Below are positions 17,435 to 24,785 of a stretch of DNA of 64,000 bases, one piece after another. The notes below the pieces were generated by a model that was not told the origin of the DNA, searched no databases, and saw nothing but the letters and a program-made list of their open reading frames with translations. This stretch comes from Mesorhizobium sp. M2E.F.Ca.ET.219.01.1.1 (GTDB lineage Bacteria > Pseudomonadota > Alphaproteobacteria > Rhizobiales > Rhizobiaceae): contig NZ_SADT02000002.1 of the NCBI RefSeq assembly GCF_004016445.2, positions 124,001 to 188,000 of the forward strand, in the 5' to 3' direction. Within the stretch, counting starts at the first letter, position 1, and each line of letters opens with the position of its first letter. Made by a program: the position numbers and the translations under genes.

Positions 17435-18133
17435 TCACTTTGCCAAGGCCATGATTTCGCAAAGCTCGCCGCTCGACATCACGTGGCAGTAGATCATGTT
17501 GATGATTTCGAGCTCCTTGCGATGAAGCTCGTCGGTCGCCGCCGCGCAGCAATCCTCGAGCACGATGACGGCATAGCTTTCGTCGGCCAGGCTGCGCACA
17601 GTCGAAGACACGCACTGGTCCGTGAAGATACCGCAGCAGATGACATTCCGGATGCCGAGATTGTGCAGGATCAGGCGCAGATTTGTTCCCGTCAGCGCGG
17701 AATCGGTGGTTTTGGTCACCACGATTTCGTCGCCGACCGGCTGAAGTTCTGGAACGAGCTGCGACGGCGCGTCGTTCTTTGGCAACAGCAAATTGTTCCA
17801 GCCTGGCATTTTCTGCGAAAGCGAGCGGTCGCGCCCGTCCTGCGTGTGACAGGCGATGCGGGCAAAAAGGCATTCGATGCCGTTATGCCGTGCCAGCGCC
17901 AGCAGTCTTGCCGTGTTCGGTATGACCGTGCTGTGCATGCGCTCGTGGAACGGCGTCCACAGATCGTAGCGTTGCTGTTCCTGCGGCGAAAGTGACGCGC
18001 GGTCCGGCCGCTCCAGGTAGGTGTTCTGAACGTCGATGACCAGGATGGCGGTTTGCGCCGGAACCAGCACCGGATCATCCGGCTCGGGTGCGCCGAGATA
18101 GTAGAGCGAACGGAATCCGGTTTTCCAGCTCAT
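17435..18133 (-). CDS. Isochorismatase-like cysteine hydrolase
   Basis: This 232-residue alpha/beta hydrolase of the isochorismatase-like family has the catalytic triad Asp34 (ILVIDVQN), Lys141 (TKTTDSALTG) and Cys174 (FTDQCVSSTVR). Members hydrolyse amide or carbamate bonds such as ureidoacrylate, biuret, N-carbamoylsarcosine or nicotinamide. It follows the diol dehydratase small subunit after nine bases on the same strand. Its presence suggests the growth substrate carries an amide or carbamoyl group, or that ammonia is released. This enzyme has no counterpart in the actinobacterial aminopropanol locus as I remember it. Confidence 0.86.
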   Translation of the reverse strand: MSWKTGFRSLYYLGAPEPDDPVLVPAQTAILVIDVQNTYLERPDRASLSPQEQQRYDLWTPFHERMHSTVIPNTARLLALARHNGIECLFARIACHTQDGRDRSLSQKMPGWNNLLLPKNDAPSQLVPELQPVGDEIVVTKTTDSALTGTNLRLILHNLGIRNVICCGIFTDQCVSSTVRSLADESYAVIVLEDCCAAATDELHRKELEIINMIYCHVMSSGELCEIMALAK

Positions 18134-18142
18134 GCGGTTCTT

Positions 18143-18562
18143 TCAGAAGCGGAACGTGAAAAGGCCGCGCGCCGCGTAGGTCTCGGCGGCTTCTTCGATG
18201 AAACGGGCGATGCGTTCGGCCTGATAGGTGCCGCGCATCGTGGCGGCGGCCTCGAGCAATTCTTCCTTGGACTTGGCGCGTCCGGGGCGCAGAAGTTCAT
18301 AGACCTGCATGATGAAATCCTGCGGCACCTCGACAAGCTCTGCCCCACGCTCGAAGTTGAGTGCCAGTGTCGGCCGGCCGACATCGCGCGCGATGTCGGC
18401 CTGTGCCTGCAGCGCTTGTGGTGTGATGCGAAGGTCTTCCATCGTCACGTCGCCCGCAAGCACCGAATCCAGCGTTATCTCAGGAAGCGACTTGCCGCGC
18501 TTGCCCGCAACAGTGCCGGGCTGTGTTTCGGCGAGCGGATAGTCGGCGCGCGTGAGGGTCAC
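18143..18562 (-). CDS. B12-dependent diol/glycerol dehydratase small subunit (PduE-like)
   Basis: This 139-residue protein resembles the gamma subunit of adenosylcobalamin-dependent diol dehydratase: DYPLAETQPG near the start, then LRITPQALQAQADIARDVGR, NFERGAELVEVPQDFIM and LRPGRAKSKEELL. The N-terminal extension that targets enterobacterial PduE to microcompartments is missing, in keeping with the absence of shell genes. Its start overlaps the end of the fused large/medium subunit by four bases. The three chains together would convert 1,2-diols or glycerol to aldehydes. Confidence 0.9.
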   Translation of the reverse strand: MTLTRADYPLAETQPGTVAGKRGKSLPEITLDSVLAGDVTMEDLRITPQALQAQADIARDVGRPTLALNFERGAELVEVPQDFIMQVYELLRPGRAKSKEELLEAAATMRGTYQAERIARFIEEAAETYAARGLFTFRF

Positions 18563-20829
18563 GATTTCACCTCCGTCAGGGTGACGTCGACCTCTTCGGG
18601 AGCCGCACCGGCCTCCGTCAGTCCGGTTTCGATGGCGTAGATCAGGGCGACGCGGGCGTGGTAGCGAGACCCCATGGCCTCGCCCCGCTGCGGCACAACG
18701 ATGGGCTCTGGCATTTCGCCCAGCGCATAGGCCGCCGCATTGGCACCCAGCGCGCGATAGTGCTCAAGCCTGGTGATCGGCGCATTGGAAAACAGTTCGA
18801 GGTTGTTGTGCGGCTGGCGGTCACGCTGGTGAATGACGGCCGTGCCCTTGGCCTGGATGCCGATGCCGATGCCGCTGCCGGCAAGCCGCGCAGCGGACAG
18901 GCCGAGGAAGGACGTATCGGCCGTATGGCGAAAGCGAACGACGCGCGCCTTGAGCCCGCGTGCGCGGATCGCATCCAGCATGGCGCCAAGCACCTCGGAC
19001 AGCCGATGTCCGGCCGTCGTTCGGTAAAGCTTCAAGCCGAAGGCCGGGCTGATGCCGATCACCACGTCGTCGTTTGCTGGCCCGTTCGTTGCCGGCCCAA
19101 GGTTGCGATAGCGGATGTGCCTTGCCTCGTCCTTCTCGTGCAGGGCTTCCGAGCGCAGCACTTCCTTCTGGTCCAGCACATCTCGGATGTCATTGAGCTG
19201 CAGGCGCCGTTCTTCGGACACGCGATAGCCGGAGCCGGGACCGAGATAGTCGTTCGGATCGTTGACCGCACTCACGATCCGCCCCTCGCGGATCATGGCT
19301 GAGGTCTGCAGATAGTCACCGGAGAGGCGCAGCTTGACCACGTTGAGGAGGTTCTCCGCCTCTTCTCGGAACCCACGCTTGGCCAGCGCCTTGACGACGT
19401 CGATCACGGTGATGCCGCGCTCCTTGATGGCTTCGCTGATAAAGCTGACGTCGCGTGGCATCAGGCTGCGCGTGTCGTCGGAACCGGAAGCGTAGACCAC
19501 GCTGCTCTTCATGTCCTCGGTCGGTGAGGAAAGGTCGAGTTCCTCGAACACGGCGGCGATCGCTTCCACCGCCCGCTCGCGCAGCTCGATCGCGCGCGAC
19601 TCGGGCAGCGGCGTCAGCCCGCCATCGGCCTCGAAATCGCGCTGCAGCACAAGATAATCTTCCAGTTCCTCGCCGTTGATCAGCGACGGGTTGAACGAAT
19701 TGTCGTATTTCAGGATCGACCCCATGCCGGAGCAGATCAGATCCGAGCCGGCAATCAGGTAGGGAAGGATCTTGGCGCCGACGCGAATTTCCGATTCGGT
19801 CGAGCGCGCGTCATTGCCCGAGGCGCATTCGAGATCGAGCCAGACGGCGATGAGGTTCTCGGCCATCAGCTCGCGAACACCGCCGGGTATAGTGGCGGTC
19901 AAAGGCGCTCCGTCGATACCGCCATTTTGCGTGCCTTGCACCCCCATGCCGCGCTGCAGGCAAAGGCAGCGCGCCTCAAGGTAGAGCAGCGATTTTGCTT
20001 CATGGAAGCCCATCAGCAATTCGGAGCCGGCACCCGACGTACAGCGCATCTTGACGCCGCGCGAGGCGTAGGCGGCGGCGAGAAATGCCTTGGACCACGG
20101 CGTGTCGTCGCCATCGGTGAACGACTTTTCAGTACCGTAGACGGAAACGGTTTCGGCGTAGGAGGTAAAGCCGGCCATGGCGATGCGCAGCTCTTCGGCC
20201 TCCTCACTGGAGCATTGGAACAGCGTTCCCCAGCGACCGACCGCGCCGCCTACCGCGCACGCCACCGCGTTGGACCAGGCGTTGCGCGACACACGCATCG
20301 TTGTCTCGATCTCGTCGAAGCCAAAGGCGACGGCGGTTGCGGCGTCTGCGGCGAGCTGGAGCGGGTCGTCCTTGGCGTTGGTTACATGCGCCTGGTTGCC
20401 TGGCGTCTTGCGGGCTCGCATCTTCGAGTAGGCGAAGGCGATCTCCAGCGCGTTGAGCTGCGACACGACCTCAGCGAGTTTCGCAGGCGTCATGCCGTGG
20501 GCGAGCCGCACGAGCTTTTCGCGCGGAACGTTCATGTCGACCAGCCAGCGCGCAATGGTCGCTGACTCCAGGGCCATCGCTTCGGGCGCCACTTCCGGGT
20601 CGATGTGATGGCGGGCAATGAAGCGGTCGATCATGTCGTAGTCGTGTTCGAGCACCCCATCGAGGGATACGACGCGCCCGTCCTTGATGCCGATGCCAGG
20701 CTGGGGATCGGCCGGACTGGAGAAAGCGGAGAAGCCGTTGGCAGGATCTTCCGCCGCAAACTTGTCCAGACGCAACGGGCGCTCGTCCCAGTCGGCGAAG
20801 CGCTTCCAGCGGTTCAGTTTCGGCGTCAT
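18559..20829 (-). CDS. Adenosylcobalamin-dependent diol dehydratase, fused large + medium subunits (PduC-PduD)
   Basis: This 756-residue protein joins two normally separate chains. Residues 1 to about 550 match the catalytic TIM-barrel large subunit. All active-site residues known for the Klebsiella enzyme are present at a constant offset of five: Gln146, His148, Glu175, Glu226, Gln301, Asp340 and Ser367. Residues from about 588 match the medium subunit (DDVVIGISPAFGLK, GSGIGIGIQAKGTAVIHQ). A linker of some 35 charged residues replaces the medium-subunit N-terminus. The enzyme converts 1,2-propanediol or glycerol to an aldehyde through a B12 radical. No reactivase (PduGH/DdrAB) and no B12 riboswitch consensus were seen nearby. 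Large/medium fusions are known in some actinobacteria as I recall. Confidence 0.92.
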   Translation of the reverse strand: MTPKLNRWKRFADWDERPLRLDKFAAEDPANGFSAFSSPADPQPGIGIKDGRVVSLDGVLEHDYDMIDRFIARHHIDPEVAPEAMALESATIARWLVDMNVPREKLVRLAHGMTPAKLAEVVSQLNALEIAFAYSKMRARKTPGNQAHVTNAKDDPLQLAADAATAVAFGFDEIETTMRVSRNAWSNAVACAVGGAVGRWGTLFQCSSEEAEELRIAMAGFTSYAETVSVYGTEKSFTDGDDTPWSKAFLAAAYASRGVKMRCTSGAGSELLMGFHEAKSLLYLEARCLCLQRGMGVQGTQNGGIDGAPLTATIPGGVRELMAENLIAVWLDLECASGNDARSTESEIRVGAKILPYLIAGSDLICSGMGSILKYDNSFNPSLINGEELEDYLVLQRDFEADGGLTPLPESRAIELRERAVEAIAAVFEELDLSSPTEDMKSSVVYASGSDDTRSLMPRDVSFISEAIKERGITVIDVVKALAKRGFREEAENLLNVVKLRLSGDYLQTSAMIREGRIVSAVNDPNDYLGPGSGYRVSEERRLQLNDIRDVLDQKEVLRSEALHEKDEARHIRYRNLGPATNGPANDDVVIGISPAFGLKLYRTTAGHRLSEVLGAMLDAIRARGLKARVVRFRHTADTSFLGLSAARLAGSGIGIGIQAKGTAVIHQRDRQPHNNLELFSNAPITRLEHYRALGANAAAYALGEMPEPIVVPQRGEAMGSRYHARVALIYAIETGLTEAGAAPEEVDVTLTEVKS

Positions 20830-20859
20830 GCGTGCGATCCTCGGCCCAGCCGAAAGACT

Positions 20860-20873
20860 AGTGAATGCTTACT
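20860..20873. promoter_or_regulatory. Possible TetR-type operator upstream of the dehydratase
   Basis: AGTGAATGCTTACT is an imperfect palindrome of the AGTGAAT/ATTCACT kind bound by many TetR-family repressors. It lies 31 bases upstream of the dehydratase start. No TetR gene lies in the window. This is a pattern match only. Confidence 0.25.
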
Positions 20874-21426
20874 CGCCACACAATGACCCTGGATCGACCG
20901 CCGGCCAAGGGGGTGCAGGCCACGGGCTCAAAAGCTCCTCGCCGCTGTTGGCACGGTGACGGTACTTTGAAAGACCACGCTATCGGACGCCGCAAGCTGC
21001 GAGAAATCGTCCGATTGGTCTCGATAGTTGGTGAAACGTCGAAAATATTCTCGAGTCGATTTTCCATTTAAAATCAAAAGCATAACGTTTTGACGGTCTT
21101 GATGCCGGTGTTTGGGCAGCGGCAAGAAGTATTTTGGGCGCTCTTCTCGCGGCGTCTACAACAAGGCGGAATACGAGATCCAGCGTCGCCACATGATGCA
21201 GCAGTGGTCAGACGTGGTCGAAGCTTGGGTCGAGGGGAGAAGACGCTCCATCGCGCTAATGCCCCGACGATGACGGCCTTTGAGCCCGATCCAGCGCTTT
21301 GACAGGACCGGTCTTTCGCAAACTTGCATCGCGAGCTTGGCGCGCCTGATAGGTACCGCCCGGCGAGCACGCAACCAGGCCTCGACCTCGGCCAGATCCC
21401 AAACGACGCGCTCTACAACGTGTCGA
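20874..21426. other. Gap with promoter region and mobile-element scar
   Basis: No intact gene is visible. The first 200 bases are AT-richer and probably hold the promoter of the dehydratase operon (minus strand). An integrase C-terminal fragment occupies 21103-21273. On the minus strand around 21335-21425 a frame reads VVWDLAEVEAWLRARR, which resembles the end of an AlpA-type excisionase helix-turn-helix protein. It is too short to be sure. Confidence 0.4.
21103..21273 (+). pseudogene. C-terminal fragment of a tyrosine-recombinase integrase
   Basis: A 56-codon frame bounded by stops ends in YNKAEYEIQRRHMMQQWSD and VVEAWVEG. The pattern Y-N/D-x-x-E-Y-x-x-x-R-R-x-M-M-x-x-W is the usual C-terminal tail following the catalytic tyrosine of phage-type integrases. 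The catalytic domain is missing. It lies 150 bases from the left copy of the long inverted repeat, suggesting that a mobile element once inserted at this junction. Confidence 0.55.
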
Positions 21427-21489
21427 GCTCCGAGATGCTCGGGATGGTGGAAGGTCCGCGCATGCGGATGGGCCAGATCAGCGCCCAGC

Positions 21490-21525
21490 AAAAAAGCCCG
21501 GGCTGATCGAGCGAGCGGCCCGGGC
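21490..21525 (-). terminator. Rho-independent terminator of the small Tat-like gene (left copy)
   Basis: On the minus strand, GCCCGGGC, a 14-base loop and GCCCGGGC are followed by six T residues. It lies 42 bases after the stop of the small gene. An identical terminator follows the frameshifted copy. Confidence 0.9.
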
Positions 21526-21567
21526 ATTTCAAATGCTGTCGAACAAAGGCCTAAATTTCTCGAACCA

Positions 21568-21810
21568 CTATTTTCCGGTTTGGCCGGGAGGGCCGATGTG
21601 AATGTGGTTCTTGTCCCCCCAGCCGTTGCCCGGCCATCCGCCCGATTTGGCGATTGCCCTGGAGTTCAAGCTCGTGCCGAGCAGAAGCGTGATGGCTGGC
21701 GGGGTGACCGCCGCGAAGCGTCCCGCCTTCTTGAGAAAGTCACGACGCGCCTGAGCTTCGGAAACGAGAATCTCCGGTTTCCCTTCCGAAGGTTTATTTT
21801 CGATCGCCAT
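21568..21810 (-). CDS. Small protein with twin-arginine-like segment (intact copy)
   Basis: This 80-residue protein starts behind GAGGG. Residues 1-20 are charged (MAIENKPSEGKPEILV). RRDFLKKAGRFAAV and a hydrophobic run PPAITLLLGTSL then look like a twin-arginine signal. The C-terminal 26 residues are rich in Gly, Trp, His and Pro (SGGWPGNGWG, HIHIGPPGQTG). An internal Tat-like segment leaving only a short mature tail would suit a leader-plus-core peptide or a small exported factor. Function is unknown. The other copy follows a PqqD/HPr-kinase and a nucleotidyltransferase gene, so this copy may be a detached part of that module. Confidence 0.75.
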   Translation of the reverse strand: MAIENKPSEGKPEILVSEAQARRDFLKKAGRFAAVTPPAITLLLGTSLNSRAIAKSGGWPGNGWGDKNHIHIGPPGQTGK

Positions 21811-21927
21811 GTCAAGGCCCTCTATTTCTGGAAAATTACTTTACAGATTGCAGAAAAATAAACCAGTACGTCAAAAGGCCTAGGCTTCGCGCGAGAGAAA
21901 ACAACGCGACGTCCTTGGTCTTCTCAC

Positions 21928-23217
21928 TCATTGCACGTCAGCTGGGCTTTTCCCATCCGCCCGGACGATCGCTGTCTCTGCCGCCGACTGCGGACCGTCG
22001 GCCGTCTGGCTGACGGTCCGCTCGACTGTGACAATGTCGCCCGGTTCGATTGGAGGGTCGCGGCCGTCATCAAACGTGAGGATACTCTGCCTGCGTCTGA
22101 TCGTGAATCGAATAGCGCTTGCCGTGTGCAATGGGTTAGCGATTGCTGCCTGCGCTTGGCCCATAATGTCGCTGAGCGTCTGGATGCGGTTCACGGCCTC
22201 ATGCAGGCTTGCCTCTGTCGCCTGCATATCTGCGAGAACTTCCTGCTGCTTGGAGGATTGCAAGTCGAACATGTCCTTCTCGATTTTGGAGATCTGTTCG
22301 CGCACAATGAAGATGCGGCCATTGATATCAAGCTGCTGCGACTGCAACTCAGTGTGTGCTTGCTGGAGAGTCAAGATCTGTGCCGCCGTGATCAGGCCGT
22401 TCTGGACCAAGCCCTTCGTGCGTTCGACTTGGGCCTCAATCCTTTGAGACTGATCTGCGTTCACGTCAATGCGCCCTTGAAGTGCCTTCACCTCCTCTTC
22501 GTTCAGCGCCTTCTGGCTCGCAAGTGAGTTGAGACCCTGGCGCAATGCGTTGCGCCGCTCTTCAAAAAGCTGGCGCTCTCTTTCCACGAGAGATTTCGAG
22601 TTTGCACCGAGTTCGGGTGGGAAGGAGACTGCGGACTCACCCGCAAGTTCAGCGCCAAGCCGCGCACGTTTTGCCTTGAGTTCGTCGATTCTTTGCGACA
22701 GCGTACGCGCATCGCCCGCCGCCGAAAGGAGGTCGTGCGCCGGCTGCCACACCGTTGCCCCCTGCATCAACCGGGACCCGCCGGCGATACTGTAGGCCTT
22801 CAATGCCGTGAGCCCCGGTTTGAACGCAAATTCACCGGGGTGATCGACATCGCCCATAACGTAATAGGGCCGGTACTCTGCAACATCGACGATGACACTG
22901 GGCTTGGCGATGAGGCCGACTTGGGCCTGCAGTCTGTTCGCAACATCGGCGGCGATTTCCGGCGCGCTGCGCGACGCCGCATCGACGAGCCCGATCAGCG
23001 GCAACTCCACCCGCCCATTGCTTCCGACAACGAACTCTCCATTGAATGCAGGCCACTCGCGCAATGTCCCATCCGCCTGCTGCCAGTCATAGACGCGAAC
23101 GCTCAGCTTATCCTGCGGGCTGATCGTTAAGTTGAGGCCATCCTCGGCCCGCGCCGCCGCCACAGTCAAAGCCATAGCAGCGGTCAGTGAAACATAAAGC
23201 GGAACATTGCGATGCAT
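21928..23217 (-). CDS. Polysaccharide export protein, ExoF/Wza-like
   Basis: This 429-residue exported protein has a cleavable signal peptide (MHRNVPLYVSLTAAMALTVA, cut after AARA). The polysaccharide-export domain (ISPQDKLSVRVYDWQ to VDVAEYRPYYVMGDV) is followed by a SLBB-like segment (VDHPGEFAFKPGLTALKAYSIAGG). A long coiled coil covers about residues 185-350. This order is that of rhizobial ExoF, the periplasmic/outer-membrane part of the export channel that works with ExoP/Wzc. The start at 23217 has GGGTGAG upstream. It is transcribed away from the biosynthetic genes, after a small membrane-protein gene. Confidence 0.87.
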   Translation of the reverse strand: MHRNVPLYVSLTAAMALTVAAARAEDGLNLTISPQDKLSVRVYDWQQADGTLREWPAFNGEFVVGSNGRVELPLIGLVDAASRSAPEIAADVANRLQAQVGLIAKPSVIVDVAEYRPYYVMGDVDHPGEFAFKPGLTALKAYSIAGGSRLMQGATVWQPAHDLLSAAGDARTLSQRIDELKAKRARLGAELAGESAVSFPPELGANSKSLVERERQLFEERRNALRQGLNSLASQKALNEEEVKALQGRIDVNADQSQRIEAQVERTKGLVQNGLITAAQILTLQQAHTELQSQQLDINGRIFIVREQISKIEKDMFDLQSSKQQEVLADMQATEASLHEAVNRIQTLSDIMGQAQAAIANPLHTASAIRFTIRRRQSILTFDDGRDPPIEPGDIVTVERTVSQTADGPQSAAETAIVRADGKSPADVQ

Positions 23218-23433
23218 GAACTCACCCGTTTCCAACAGAGCAGCTCCAAACAATCAGAACGAGCGACAGGCCACGGCGTCAATGCCTGATTGTGACGGCG
23301 AGATTACTTGAGGGTGAGTTTATCAACACCAGCCGCGGGTGAGGTAGTGCGCATCGGATTAAACCGGTCTACCTCTTTCGGAGTATTGTGAGGCGCATAA
23401 TCAGCCAATTGGAATAGCTCGAGCCGTGCGGCT

Positions 23434-23649
23434 CTAGGGCTGCACCGCTGTAGACGGTTTCACGTCTTTGCCGTCCCGCTTAGTCGCGATCTTTTCGACT
23501 TGATCGGTCGCCTGATTGTGGGGGCGTATTACCTGAACCGTATTGTCGCGGCTCAATATATTGAAATAGGCGTAAGAGATTGCCATCCACAATGGGATCG
23601 ACAGCAAGAGCCCAATGGCTATCCCCTTGAATGCATGTGAGGAACTCAT
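23434..23649 (-). CDS. Small single-span membrane protein, unknown
   Basis: This 71-residue protein has one membrane helix (IAIGLLLSIPLWMAISYAYF), a short cytoplasmic N-terminus and a charged C-terminal tail of about 35 residues (VEKIATKRDGKDVKP) probably in the periplasm. The ATG at 23649 has GAGAG six bases before it. A TTG two codons earlier is possible. No family is recognised. It lies 216 bases upstream of the ExoF-like gene on the same strand and may share its promoter, near the 23-bp repeats. Confidence 0.55.
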   Translation of the reverse strand: MSSSHAFKGIAIGLLLSIPLWMAISYAYFNILSRDNTVQVIRPHNQATDQVEKIATKRDGKDVKPSTAVQP

Positions 23650-23799
23650 CTCCAACTCTCGTATCTCTGCAAGTCTTGCAATACTAGTGTTTGTCGCTCA
23701 GAAGTGTGCAGCCGTTCTGGGACAACGACACGCATCAAAACAAAGGCTTAAGGCGCATCGCTTGGATCCGTTTCAGCGCGACGCACTTTAATACCAGCT

Positions 23800-23868
23800 A
23801 CCCACAACGGAGCATGCCGCTTACCCACAACGGAGTATACCACATACCTACGACGGAGTAATGGCCTA
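23800..23868. repeat. Three tandem 23-bp repeats
   Basis: ACCCACAACGGAG begins at 23800 and 23823, and the variant ACCTACGACGGAG begins at 23846. The spacing is exactly 23 bases, close to two helical turns. The sequence between the cores is less conserved. They lie about 150 bases upstream of the small membrane-protein gene, so they could be binding sites for a regulator, or the end of a vanished mobile element. Confidence 0.7.
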
Positions 23869-23943
23869 AACGACTTTTGCAAACAATTCACTGCCCAGAG
23901 TAATTACTCCCCTTCCGAGGTTTGGCGGCAGAGTGGCTTATCG

Positions 23944-24335
23944 GGCTGCCGCTATTTTCATCCTGAACCGAGAGGCAAGTGCGGCATCTGTGACGTCAAG
24001 GACAAATTCGTCCGGATCGAACTCGTCGCCGAACTCTTCGACGCGTTCGGCGTGTTGGGGATGGCTAGGATCCGCCAGGATGGCCAGCAATTTCCTGACA
24101 ACCCCAGACGCCGCCGCAATCTTCCGGCGGACAATTGCGCTTACCCGCGATACAGACCGGATAGACTTCCTCCTCGACCGCCGGCTCGCTTCTTTCGAAT
24201 GCGCTGCCAGTTGTCTCTGAAGTCGTAAATATAGGTGAAGCGAACGACAAGAGATCTCAGCAGGCCGTTTAGGCTCACTCGATTTTCGTCGGCGACGTCA
24301 TCGACACTGTGCCGATCGCCAAATTGGTCGCCCCC
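23944..24335 (-). pseudogene. Broken pRiA4b ORF-3-like gene
   Basis: On the minus strand, pieces in different frames align in order with the plasmid pRiA4b ORF-3 family: VDDVADENRVSL, RFTYIYDFRDNW, VCIAGKRNCPPEDCGGVWG, then LLAILADPSHPQHAERVEEF and DEFDPDEFVLDV. At least two frameshifts separate them. These genes often travel with mobile elements in rhizobia. No functional product is expected. Confidence 0.7.
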
Positions 24336-24339
24336 CGAG

Positions 24340-24462
24340 GTAGGTCTTGCCGTTGGCGTTGTGGGCGATCGGGTGCTGATTCCTCTCGAACTCCTCCCAG
24401 GAAATATATGCCTCATGATGGCCGCGGATCGAAACCTCCCAGTCCTTCCAGTTGCGGCGGCC
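24340..24462 (-). pseudogene. Fragment of a large serine recombinase
   Basis: The minus strand reads RNWKDWEVSIRGHHEAYISW and EEFERNQHPIAHNANGK. This is the segment of large serine recombinases (resolvase/invertase type) between the recombinase domain and the zinc ribbon, with the characteristic HHxxYISWxxFExNQ. Only about 40 codons remain and they run directly into the pRiA4b ORF-3-like remnant. Confidence 0.6.
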
Positions 24463-24469
24463 ATCCAGT

Positions 24470-24620
24470 CCGGAAGATGGAAGGTCCGCTGTGCGGCTGC
24501 CGTATAAAGAGGTGGCGGATGCCGTCAGTGATCATGCTCACCGACCACGGCAAAGTTCTGCCCGCCCAACGGATGGAATGGATGAGTGACGACCACGTCG
24601 AAGCCTGGATTCCCTCCCGG
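24470..24620 (-). pseudogene. Possible DUF5372-like remnant
   Basis: The minus strand reads FDVVVTHPFHPLGGQNFAVV followed, with a frame change, by RHLFIRQPHSG and RTFHLPDWM. VTHPFHPLxGxxF is the start of a small protein family found beside recombinase genes in rhizobia, as I recall it (DUF5372). The match is short and broken. Confidence 0.4.
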
Positions 24621-24785
24621 ACCTTGACCCGCATCGCACGGCTGGCCCGCATTCGAAATCGACGCGACCCAAGCCTTGGACCTTCAAGACAGGCGCTATC
24701 AGCTAAGCGCTTGCGTTGGACGGAAGCCGCCAAAAGGTCCCGTTGTCGCGAGCGCGCACCGAGGGGCTGGAGACGGAAAGAGCGC

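Larger units (their letters stand above)
21427..21870 (-). repeat. Left copy of a 444-bp inverted repeat bounding the polysaccharide locus
   Basis: This segment is almost identical, in reverse orientation, to 39460-39904. I found only a few substitutions (for example in the AT-rich 5' leader) and one inserted base in the other copy. It contains a complete small gene, its ribosome binding site and its terminator. Similarity stops abruptly at both ends. Two inverted copies 17.6 kb apart could recombine and flip everything between them. Confidence 0.93.

Noticed and set aside
16091..17995. A 634-codon plus-strand open frame
   Set aside because: It runs across two clear minus-strand genes (permease and hydrolase), with low-complexity basic composition and no ribosome site.
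20830..21100. Adenosylcobalamin riboswitch before the diol dehydratase
   Set aside because: No B12-box-like sequence (GCCACTG type) is visible on the minus strand of the leader; a covariance scan would be decisive.
23800..23868. CRISPR array
   Set aside because: Only three repeats with cores of 13 bases, no distinct spacers and no cas genes in the window.
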